From positions 1-8,301 of the forward strand of contig JAOAPJ010000184.1 in the NCBI GenBank assembly GCA_025462805.1: a stretch of 8,301 nucleotides of DNA, given 5' to 3'. The DNA is from Acidobacteriaceae bacterium. GTDB taxonomy: Bacteria; Acidobacteriota; Terriglobia; Terriglobales; Acidobacteriaceae. The notes under the pieces were generated by a model, which worked only from the letters and a program-made list of their open reading frames with translations, had not been told where the DNA came from and did no database searches. The position numbers and the translations under genes were made by a program. Positions 1-5,215 of the stretch are shown here, in pieces; within the stretch, counting starts at the first letter, position 1, and each line of letters opens with the position of its first letter.

Positions 1-219
1 CCGGCCCACCGCTGTCGCCGGACCTAGCAGGACCAGCAGATAGAAGCCGAGCACTGTCGGAGGAAGTACCAGCGGCAGTCCAACGAGAGCCTCGACGAAG
101 CGCGCCGCGATCCGATCCGTGCGTGTGAGCCAGCCGGCCAGCAGCACGGCCAACGGCAGCAGCACCACCGTGGTGACAATCGCCAGTCGAAGTGTCAGAA
201 GAAGTGCCTGCTGGTCCAT
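1..219 (-). CDS. modB: Molybdate ABC transporter permease ModB (partial, 3' end beyond window)
   Basis: Only the first 73 codons are present; the gene continues past the left edge. The ATG at 219 is fixed by an in-frame TAG three codons upstream. The translated start ([19 protein letters not shown]) leads into a hydrophobic segment at about residues 8-30, a short charged loop ([12 protein letters not shown]), then a segment containing [20 protein letters not shown]. That [13 protein letters not shown] pattern is typical of the ModB/CysT permease family, which forms the membrane channel for molybdate with ModA and the ATPase ModC. It lies 67 bp downstream of modA on the same strand and is probably cotranscribed. 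ModC is expected next, outside the window. The family call is firm. Substrate specificity comes mainly from the modA neighbour. Confidence 0.88.
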   Translation of the reverse strand, partial: MDQQALLLTLRLAIVTTVVLLPLAVLLAGWLTRTDRIAARFVEALVGLPLVLPPTVLGFYLLVLLGPATAVGR

Positions 220-221
220 GT

Positions 222-248
222 GGGTCTAGGTCTCTGGGCGGGTCTAGG
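222..248. repeat. Pair of 9-bp direct repeats in the modA-modB gap
   Basis: GGGTCTAGG occurs at 222-230 and again at 240-248, exactly 18 bp apart, immediately before the modB start codon and filling much of the 67-bp modA-modB gap. No stem-loop or poly-T tract accompanies it. It may be a slippage duplication or a binding site; nothing in the sequence decides between these. Confidence 0.4.
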
Positions 249-286
249 ATCTCGAGTTCAAGGGTAACCATGGGAAAGAAAGCGAT

Positions 287-1108
287 TTAACGCACCGGCT
301 CCAACCCACCCTGCTGCAATTGCTGCTGCGCCGCAGGCGAGTGCAGAAAGGCCAGGAACGCTGCCGCGCCGCTGCCATTTGCCGCATGGCGGAGGGCAAC
401 GGCTCCCTGCAGAATCGGCGCATACGCAGTCGGAGCCACCGGCACGAAATGGCCAACTGCAGTGAGCCTCAATGCTAAGGTCAGTGAGATCAGCCCGACG
501 TCTGCATTCCCCGTGCTCGCGAATTGAGCGGCCTGTGCAATATTCTCCGCGGTACGGAGCTTCGCCTGCACCGCAGATAACAGACCGAGCGAGGTGAGCG
601 CCTGGAGTGCGGCGCGACCGTAGGGTGCATGCTCCGGGTTCGCGATGGCGACGCTCTTGATCTGTGCTGAGGCCAGCGACTGCATACTCAGAGCTGCAGC
701 TCCCGCAGCGCCATTGCGTGCCCACAGCACGAGCGTTCCCCGTGCGTAGGGCGAGGCAGCCGCTCCTGGGGCGGCCAGTCCGTCCCGCACAATCCGCTGC
801 GGCAGCATCATGTCTGCCGAGAGAAAGACATCGAACGGCGCTCCGTTCTCGATCTGCGAGGCCAGCGTGGCCGAGGAGGCGAAGGATGCTTCGGCATGCG
901 TGCCGATCTGCTGCTCGAAGGCCTTCAGCAGGGCAGGGAGGAGCGGCTCCAGATCGGCCGCTGCCGCCACGCCCAAAAGTGGACTGGGTGTGGCCTGCGT
1001 TGCCGATCCCCGGACGCTGCCCGACGGGAGAGCCCATGGTGCCAGCAGGAGGCCCAGATGGATCAGGCACCTCCTTCCGGCTCGCATGGATCGGACGCGA
1101 TCAAACAC
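287..1108 (-). CDS. modA: Molybdate-binding periplasmic protein ModA
   Basis: Extracellular substrate-binding component of the molybdate ABC importer. It captures molybdate outside the membrane and hands it to ModB. The 273-residue product is normal for ModA. Residues 1-13 are basic (RSMRAGRR), followed by a hydrophobic stretch (CLIHLGLLLAPWALP) and a plausible signal-peptidase site near Ala39; there is no lipobox. The mature part begins with VAAAADLEPLLPALLKAFE. It then has SSATLASQIENGAPFDVFLS at about 78-97, followed by AD, the ModA signature that binds the oxyanion, and a family-like C-terminal half (PEHAPYGRAALQALTSLGL, then NADVGLISL). The start is GTG at 1108, supported by GAGGTG ten bases upstream. 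An ATG at 1087 would keep the signal peptide and remains possible. The GTG start overlaps the end of the upstream regulator by 8 bp, indicating translational coupling. modB follows after 67 bp. Confidence 0.93.
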   Translation of the reverse strand: MFDRVRSMRAGRRCLIHLGLLLAPWALPSGSVRGSATQATPSPLLGVAAAADLEPLLPALLKAFEQQIGTHAEASFASSATLASQIENGAPFDVFLSADMMLPQRIVRDGLAAPGAAASPYARGTLVLWARNGAAGAAALSMQSLASAQIKSVAIANPEHAPYGRAALQALTSLGLLSAVQAKLRTAENIAQAAQFASTGNADVGLISLTLALRLTAVGHFVPVAPTAYAPILQGAVALRHAANGSGAAAFLAFLHSPAAQQQLQQGGLEPVR

Positions 1109-1502
1109 GGAGCAGCATCACCTCGGTCGACTTGATCAGCGCCGCAGCTGTCTCGCCCACCTCCAACTGCAGCTCGCGTACAGCCTCCGCCGTGATCAGC
1201 GAGGTGATGATCTGCCCACCGATGGACAACTTCACCTGGGCCAGCAGGCCTTCGATCTTGATCTCCACGACCCGTCCGACGAGTTGATTGCGTCCGCTCA
1301 CGGTACGCAACATCTGGCGCTTGGGCGTTTCGGGCCGCCGCGCCTTGTGCAGCAGGCCGTCCAGCTCTGCCTGGGGAATGCGATAGTGGCCGCCAGGAGT
1401 CTTGATTGCCTTGACTTTGCCGCGGTAAAGCCACTGCTTCATCGTCGGATAGGAGATACCGAGGCGCAGCGCCGCTTCACGTGGAGAGAGCAGGTCAGCC
1501 AT
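1101..1502 (-). CDS. Molybdate-responsive HTH regulator with Mop/TOBE domain
   Basis: 133-residue protein with two domains. Residues 4-43 are a MerR/excisionase-type helix-turn-helix (LLSPREAALRLGIS, then MKQWLYRGKVKAIKTPGGHY), a DNA-binding module. Residues about 66-133 form a single Mop (TOBE) domain: the SGRNQL signature at 69-74, GGQIITSLIT in the middle, and KSTEVML near the end. In this fold family Mop domains bind molybdate or tungstate, usually as oligomers. The protein therefore looks like a compact local substitute for ModE, which pairs a winged HTH with two Mop domains. It is first in the operon and overlaps modA by 8 bp, so it probably regulates its own transporter; repression by metal is an inference. 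The start ATG at 1502 is required by the HTH fold but has no Shine-Dalgarno sequence. Its -10-like hexamer lies only 8 bases upstream, so the mRNA may be leaderless. Confidence 0.85.
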   Translation of the reverse strand: MADLLSPREAALRLGISYPTMKQWLYRGKVKAIKTPGGHYRIPQAELDGLLHKARRPETPKRQMLRTVSGRNQLVGRVVEIKIEGLLAQVKLSIGGQIITSLITAEAVRELQLEVGETAAALIKSTEVMLLRV

Positions 1503-1503
1503 T

Positions 1504-1517
1504 TGTACAGAGTATAC
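1504..1517 (-). promoter_or_regulatory. Putative promoter/operator of the molybdate operon
   Basis: On the minus strand TATACT (1511-1516) resembles a -10 box and sits 8 bases before the regulator's ATG. Two 6-bp palindromes, TGTACA (1504-1509) and GTATAC (1512-1517), lie side by side and overlap it, as expected for an autoregulatory operator. No convincing -35 box is visible, and the site does not match the E. coli ModE box. This is a tentative call. Confidence 0.35.
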
Positions 1518-1679
1518 GATTCTTTCTAGTTTGGCCGCCGAGCCGAATTCCGTGTCGAAGCGTGCAATGGCCCAGTAATCCTGGTGCCGATGACCAGAAA
1601 AGTACTTAAGTTTCGTTTACTTTCATACGTCTGCCGCCCTACCTTCTTGCCGTGGGCAGTTCTGGGGGAGGGCTGCTCT

Positions 1680-1722
1680 AGCGCTCGTGACTCCGATGCG
1701 AGTCACGAGCGCTTCTGCTTTT
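1680..1722 (+). terminator. Rho-independent terminator-like hairpin upstream of trxA
   Basis: A perfect 14-bp stem (AGCGCTCGTGACTC at 1680-1693, complement at 1700-1713) closes a 6-base loop and is followed by TCTGCTTTT. The T-rich tail is on the plus strand only, so it would stop rightward transcription. No plus-strand gene precedes it within the window, because the neighbouring molybdate operon runs the other way. It therefore implies either an untranslated RNA ending here or a leader/attenuator of trxA. Confidence 0.65.
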
Positions 1723-1878
1723 CCACACCTAATCCCGATAGTATGGGCGGCGCCTCGCCGCTGCGACTTTTGGCCTGCCCGAGCATCTTATGAAAGCATG
1801 CCCATCTAGGGTTGTGCCGGCAGGTCGAAGTTTCGGACATCACTGGAACCGATTCTGCAGTATCCGGATGGAGGAAGA

Positions 1879-2223
1879 ATGGCAGGTCATGGGATTACAG
1901 AGGTCAACGACGCAAACTTCGAACAGGAGGTTCTGAAGTCGAGCGAGCCCGTCTTGGTGGATTTCTGGGCGGCTTGGTGCGGCCCTTGCCGGGCACTTGC
2001 GCCAATTGTCGATGAGGTGGCTGCGGCTTATCAGGGCAAGCTGAAGGTGATGAAGATGGACGTGGACCGGAACGCATCCACGCCCGCTCGTTATGGCATT
2101 CGCGGCATTCCGGCGCTCCTGCTCTTCAAAGGCGGCAAGGTCGCCGAGCAGATTGTTGGCTATGTGCCAAAGGAAACGATCGATAAGAGCGTCGCCAAGG
2201 TCCTGGCCACCAGCGTGGTGTAA
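1879..2223 (+). CDS. trxA: Thioredoxin
   Basis: Cytoplasmic protein-disulfide reductase of 114 residues, close to the usual 105-110. The catalytic WCGPC motif is at 33-37, with the preceding VLVDFWAA strand at 25-32. Asp28 is the buried acid of classical thioredoxins, and GIPALLLF at 76-83 carries the cis-proline (Pro78). All functional residues are intact, so it should be reduced by thioredoxin reductase and supply electrons to ribonucleotide reductase, peroxiredoxins and similar targets. The start ATG has a strong GGAGGAAG ribosome-binding site (1870-1877), rather close to it. The gene appears monocistronic: it has a 376-bp divergent gap upstream and a strong terminator downstream, facing the converging lexA. 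The symbol trxA is the family default; the organism may encode further thioredoxins. Confidence 0.95.
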   Translation: MAGHGITEVNDANFEQEVLKSSEPVLVDFWAAWCGPCRALAPIVDEVAAAYQGKLKVMKMDVDRNASTPARYGIRGIPALLLFKGGKVAEQIVGYVPKETIDKSVAKVLATSVV

Positions 2224-2266
2224 GTGGCAGCAGCGTCCTTCCGCGCAAGCACCGCGGGCAGTAGAG

Positions 2267-2308
2267 AAAGCGGCCCGGCATGAAGATGCCGGGCCGCTTT
2301 TTGTTTTT
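2267..2308. terminator. Terminator between convergent trxA and lexA
   Basis: A 15-bp perfect stem (AAAGCGGCCCGGCAT at 2267-2281 with its complement at 2286-2300) has a GAAG tetraloop and is followed by TTTTTGTTTTT. It is a strong rho-independent terminator for trxA. Read on the minus strand the stem ends in CTTTC with fewer T residues, so it may also help end lexA transcripts, whose stop codon is 16 bp away. Confidence 0.93.
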
Positions 2309-2323
2309 GTGACGGATTTGTGA

Positions 2324-2929
2324 TCAGGCGTACTTGCGGAGGATTCCCAGCACTCGTCCCTGGATGGCGAGCTGCTCGGCCGGCACATAGATCGGCGCCA
2401 TCTCCATGTTCGAGGGCTGCAGCCGCACCTGGTCGCCTTCGATGTAGTAGCGCTTCAACGTGGTCTCACTGCCCCGAACCAAGGCCACGATGATCTCGCC
2501 CTCCCGCGCCGTCCTTACGCGCTCCACCAGCACGTAATCCCCGTGCACGATGTGCTCGTCGCGCATGGAATCGCCCCGCACCTCCAGAGCATAAACGTCT
2601 TTGTTGCCAATGATGTCGCCGAGCGAGATGGACTCTGAAGCCTCAGCGGCATCCACGGGCAGCCCGGCTGCAATCCGGCCCACGAGCGGGAGCCGCTCCG
2701 GTTGGCGCACCTTGCTCTTCGGGGGAAGGATATCGATCGAACGGCTACGATTGTGCGCGCGCTCTAGCAGGCCCTTCTTCTGCAGGTTGGTGACGTGCTT
2801 GTGAACCGTGGCCAGAGACTTCAGGTTCAGTCCCCGCGCAATCTCCTCGAAGGAGGGCGAGTAGCCGTTCTCCTCCACGAAGTTGCTGATAAAGTCGACC
2901 ACCTCTTTTTGCCGGCGTGTGACGGACAT
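2324..2929 (-). CDS. lexA: SOS repressor LexA
   Basis: Self-cleaving repressor of the DNA-damage response, 201 residues, standard length. Residues 1-67 are the winged HTH (TRRQKEVVDFI, then YSPSFEEIARGLNLKSLATV as the recognition region and LQKKGLLER). The cleavage site is Ala88-Gly89 in GRIAAGLPV. The S24-type catalytic dyad is Ser121 (RGDSM) and Lys159 (TTLKRYY). All residues needed for RecA-stimulated autocleavage are present. The start ATG gives the canonical N-terminus but has no Shine-Dalgarno sequence; a -10-like TAGAAT ends 6 bases upstream, hinting at a leaderless mRNA. A direct-repeat operator overlaps the promoter region, consistent with autoregulation. The gene converges on trxA and diverges from the response regulator. 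Confidence 0.97.
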   Translation of the reverse strand: MSVTRRQKEVVDFISNFVEENGYSPSFEEIARGLNLKSLATVHKHVTNLQKKGLLERAHNRSRSIDILPPKSKVRQPERLPLVGRIAAGLPVDAAEASESISLGDIIGNKDVYALEVRGDSMRDEHIVHGDYVLVERVRTAREGEIIVALVRGSETTLKRYYIEGDQVRLQPSNMEMAPIYVPAEQLAIQGRVLGILRKYA

Positions 2930-2935
2930 GGAGGC

Positions 2936-2958
2936 ATTCTAGCGAACAAACAGCGAAC
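2936..2958 (-). promoter_or_regulatory. Putative lexA promoter with GTTC-N7-GTTC LexA operator
   Basis: Read on the minus strand, GTTCGC occurs twice with an 11-bp period (complement GCGAAC at 2942-2947 and 2953-2958), giving GTTC-N7-GTTC. This is the operator form known for alphaproteobacterial LexA rather than the CTG-N10-CAG or GAAC-N4-GTTC palindromes. The -10-like TAGAAT (2936-2941) abuts the repeat, so bound LexA would block RNA polymerase. No good -35 box is visible. Confidence 0.6.
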
Positions 2959-2961
2959 GGA

Positions 2962-2977
2962 GCGAAGAAATCTTCGC
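2962..2977. repeat. Perfect inverted repeat GCGAAGA-AA-TCTTCGC
   Basis: A 7-bp perfect inverted repeat with a 2-bp centre, three bases beyond the LexA-type direct repeat and sharing its GCGAA core. The centre is too short for a stable hairpin, so a dimeric protein-binding site is the more likely role. The binding protein is unknown. Confidence 0.5.
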
Positions 2978-3031
2978 CAAGGTCAGCGGCGCGTTCCGAT
3001 TTGGACCTATCTAAGGCGAGGCGTACCAAAA

Positions 3032-3048
3032 GCGAAACTCAGGCGAAG
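3032..3048. promoter_or_regulatory. 11-bp-spaced GCGAA direct repeats upstream of the response regulator
   Basis: GCGAAA (3032-3037) and GCGAAG (3043-3048) form a direct repeat with an 11-bp period, the same spacing as the LexA-type pair about 90 bp away. OmpR/PhoB-family regulators bind tandem half-sites with this spacing, so it may be an autoregulatory site for the gene at 3144. It could also be a variant LexA-type site. Confidence 0.35.
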
Positions 3049-3058
3049 AAAAGTGGAA

Positions 3059-3070
3059 GCAATATATTGC
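3059..3070. promoter_or_regulatory. Perfect AT-rich palindrome GCAATATATTGC (possible -10 region)
   Basis: A 12-bp perfect palindrome lying 74 bp before the response-regulator start. It contains TATATT (3063-3068), a reasonable -10 box, in an otherwise GC-rich region. No clear -35 element is present, as in activator-dependent promoters. The palindrome may itself be an operator. Confidence 0.35.
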
Positions 3071-3071
3071 C

Positions 3072-3114
3072 AACTCGGCCTCTATGACGAGATCGTGTGC
3101 CTAGCAGCCGAGTT
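3072..3114 (+). other. Possible leader stem-loop before the response regulator
   Basis: AACTCGGC (3072-3079) is complementary over 8 bases to GCCGAGTT (3107-3114), enclosing 27 bases. If transcription starts near 3075 only part of the stem would be in the RNA. No poly-T follows, so it is not a terminator. Confidence 0.25.
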
Positions 3115-3143
3115 CTATCGGCAAAACGCACGAGGTACCTCAC

Positions 3144-3881
3144 TTGAAACTCCTCATTGTGGAACACGATCCTGCCCTGGGACTCTTCCTCAGCCGTTCT
3201 CTGGAGAAGGAGCAGCACACAGTCGCTCTGGTGAACGAAGGCGCTGCCGCCGTCCTTGCGATCGCGAGTATGGACTATGACCTCCTCCTTCTGGATCTCG
3301 ATCTGCCCGGTGAGATGGGCATGCGCGTCCTCGAGGCCGCTCGCCAACTCGGCAACGGGATGCGCGTTCTGGTGCTCGCGGCGCAGGCTCTAGATCTCGA
3401 GTTCCGCATCCAGTGCCTTCAGGCGGGGGCGGACGACTGTCTGGCGAAGCCCTTCGCGATGCGCGAGATGAGGCTACGCTGCCAGGCCTTGGGACGTCGT
3501 CATGAAGGGAATGCGATGCTCCGCTGCGGCAGCCTAGAAATGAATCGGCTAGAGCAGTCGCTTGCCTGCGACCGGGAGCAGATATCGCTCAGTCGCCGTG
3601 AGTTCGCCGTGCTGGAACTCCTGATGATGCACCGGGGCCGCTGCGTCTCACGCGCCACGCTGCTGGAAGACGTGTGGAGCACGGGAGAAGGCGGAAACAC
3701 CAATGTCGTCGATGTGTATATCAACTATCTGCGCCGCAAGCTCGGTCCAAATGGCTCTTTGATCGAAACCGTTCGCGGGCAGGGCTACCGGATCGCGGCT
3801 CCAGAGAAGGGCAGACTTCCAGAGTCCATACCGATGTTGTTGTCTGCGACGCCTGCCTTTCCGCAGGCGGCAGTCTCCTAG
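3144..3881 (+). CDS. OmpR-family response regulator with altered receiver pocket
   Basis: 245-residue two-domain regulator. The receiver domain (1 to about 115) has the phospho-acceptor Asp51 in LLLLDLDLPG and conserved Lys101 in AKPF. However, the Mg-binding acidic pair is Glu7-His8 (IVEHDP) instead of two acids, and the switch Thr/Ser after the fourth strand is Ala78 (VLVLAAQ). The OmpR/PhoB winged-helix domain follows (about 125-232): SRREFAVLELLMMHRG, then VVDVYINYLRRKLG and ETVRGQGYRI, fully conserved, so it should bind DNA. A 20-residue tail follows. The start is TTG at 3144: an in-frame TAG at 3102 precedes it without any ATG, and GAGG at 3132-3135 is the ribosome-binding site. No histidine kinase gene is adjacent. 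The gene is 53 bp ahead of the sigma-54 activator and may be cotranscribed with the flagellar regulator. Its target and signal are unknown. Confidence 0.9.
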   Translation: MKLLIVEHDPALGLFLSRSLEKEQHTVALVNEGAAAVLAIASMDYDLLLLDLDLPGEMGMRVLEAARQLGNGMRVLVLAAQALDLEFRIQCLQAGADDCLAKPFAMREMRLRCQALGRRHEGNAMLRCGSLEMNRLEQSLACDREQISLSRREFAVLELLMMHRGRCVSRATLLEDVWSTGEGGNTNVVDVYINYLRRKLGPNGSLIETVRGQGYRIAAPEKGRLPESIPMLLSATPAFPQAAVS

Positions 3882-3934
3882 CCAGTCCCAAGTTAGCCCG
3901 TTTCAAGTTCGAGCAGCAGCAATCGAGAGGACCC

Positions 3935-5188
3935 ATGGCAGCGGCTTCCGTATTGAGCAGAAATGCAGTGTCTGTCGTCGTGTTGAGCACAAATCCCGGC
4001 ACACGCACCCGCCTTCGGGAGGCACTTGTTGGTCAGCGGTGGGAAGTCCATGAAGCGGATGGGGGTGCTTCGGCGCTCCTTCTGATGGATCAGATTCAAC
4101 CGCACGCACTCCTGCTCGAGGGCTCGCTGCCGGACCTGCACCTGGACGATTTCACCGCGGAGGTGCGCGCGCTTTACCCCGCTATCGACCTGATCGCAAT
4201 GGACGGAGGGCTCTTGAGCAGCGGAACAGTCCGCAGTCCTCGTCGGGGCGAGTTGCTCCAGGTACTTCGCTCGGTATGCGAAGACGCGGCGGGCCCTTGC
4301 GAATCCGTATCGCGAGCAGGGACGCCCGATGGTCCCCGGCTGCCAGCAGGCCCTTCTGCCTGTGGCCGAGATGCAGTGCCAATCGCCGTCGCCATTCAAG
4401 AGCCGCGATCTGCAGCAATGCTCAAGCTGCCCAGCAGCATTCCCGAGCTGATTGGGGAAGCGGGGTGCATGCTGGAGGTCAGTCGCCGTATTCGCCTGGT
4501 CGCGGGACGTCGGACAACGGTGCTGATTCAGGGGCCCACCGGGACCGGCAAAGAGGTTGTCGCCCGGGGCATCCATCGCTTGAGCGATCGTGCAGCAAAG
4601 CCTTTTGTGGCGTTAAATTGCGCGGCTATACCTGAATCTCTTCTTGAAGCGGAGCTCTTTGGCCACGCCCGAGGAGCCTTCACCGGTGCCGTGCAACGCA
4701 GGACGGGCCGCATAGAGGCGGCCAATGGCGGCACTCTCTTCCTGGACGAGATCGGCGAGATGCCGCTGGCACTGCAGTCCAAGCTGCTGCGCTTCCTGGA
4801 GAATGGCGAGCTGCAACGCGTGGGCGAGAACGAGACGATACGGGTCGATGTTCGAGTGATAGCGGCCACCCACCAGCCCTTGGCGCGGCGCGCGCAGGAG
4901 GGCACCTTTCGTGCGGATCTCTTTTACCGGCTCGCTGTCTTCCGTATCCAAACGCCGACGCTCGCCGACCACGCCGAGGACCTGCCCGATCTGGTGGCGC
5001 ACTTTCTTGAACGACTGGCTTCTGAAGGAGCTCGAAAGCAGCTCAGTGAGGCGGCAGCCCTTCGCCTCAGCTCGTACCCCTGGCCGGGGAACGTCCGCGA
5101 ACTGCAGCACGTGCTCGAGCGCGCTGTCATCCTGGCTGAGCAGCGACCGGTGATCACGCCCGCTGAGATCGAGTTCGACCTGCCTTAG
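3935..5188 (+). CDS. FlgR-like sigma-54 activator with pseudo-receiver and no DNA-binding domain
   Basis: 417-residue bacterial enhancer-binding-type AAA+ ATPase that should open sigma-54 promoters. Residues about 12-115 have a receiver fold, but Ser18-Thr19 replace the acidic pair, Glu62 sits at the phospho-Asp site ([11 protein letters not shown]), and the conserved Lys is absent (RSPRR). After a linker, the AAA+ domain runs from about 170 to 417: Walker A GPTGTGKE 200-207, GAFTGA 247-252 (the sigma-54 contact loop), Walker B TLFLDE 267-272, Arg-finger region FRADLFYR 325-332, and WPGNVREL 383-390. The protein ends 27 residues after that motif ([11 protein letters not shown]), so the Fis-type HTH usual in NtrC relatives is missing. 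The start ATG at 3935 has GAGAGGA upstream; the open frame extends back to 3674 but overlaps the response regulator and is not used. It lies directly before the flagellar operon. H. pylori FlgR is the closest known design. Confidence 0.9.
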   Translation: MAAASVLSRNAVSVVVLSTNPGTRTRLREALVGQRWEVHEADGGASALLLMDQIQPHALLLEGSLPDLHLDDFTAEVRALYPAIDLIAMDGGLLSSGTVRSPRRGELLQVLRSVCEDAAGPCESVSRAGTPDGPRLPAGPSACGRDAVPIAVAIQEPRSAAMLKLPSSIPELIGEAGCMLEVSRRIRLVAGRRTTVLIQGPTGTGKEVVARGIHRLSDRAAKPFVALNCAAIPESLLEAELFGHARGAFTGAVQRRTGRIEAANGGTLFLDEIGEMPLALQSKLLRFLENGELQRVGENETIRVDVRVIAATHQPLARRAQEGTFRADLFYRLAVFRIQTPTLADHAEDLPDLVAHFLERLASEGARKQLSEAAALRLSSYPWPGNVRELQHVLERAVILAEQRPVITPAEIEFDLP

Positions 5189-5215
5189 AGAACACTAAGC
5201 GCGCCGCGCGGCGAA

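Larger units (their letters stand above)
1503..1878. other. Divergent intergenic region between the molybdate operon and trxA
   Basis: There is no credible protein-coding gene in these 376 bases: the open frames present run straight through hairpins and show no domain pattern. It holds the presumed minus-strand promoter near 1511, a GC-rich segment that can pair with itself (GCCGCCCT at 1632-1639 with AGGGCTGC around 1669-1676, one mismatch), the strong terminator-like hairpin at 1680-1713, and a smaller hairpin with a 6-bp stem and 3-base loop (1747-1761). The trxA promoter must lie in the last part but could not be assigned with confidence; TATGAA near 1790 is a weak -10 candidate. Confidence 0.5.

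Noticed and set aside
258..1070. Long minus-strand open frame covering modA
   Set aside because: It is a shadow of modA in another frame, common in GC-rich DNA; it has no recognisable domains and a low-complexity Arg/Gly/Ser-rich composition.
1584..1793. Small plus-strand open frame upstream of trxA
   Set aside because: It has no ribosome-binding site and runs through a perfect terminator hairpin, so coding is unlikely.
1503..1878. Molybdenum-cofactor riboswitch beside the mod operon
   Set aside because: I could not recognise the Moco RNA conserved core on either strand. The structured segment is on the strand opposite to the mod genes.
1840..2388. Minus-strand open frame antisense to trxA
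   Set aside because: It is a shadow frame crossing the trxA terminator and the end of lexA, with no domain features.
3674..3934. Upstream extension of the sigma-54 activator reading frame
   Set aside because: It overlaps the well-conserved C-terminal half of the response regulator, encodes no receiver-like sequence, and ATG 3935 has a ribosome-binding site and leads directly into the receiver fold.
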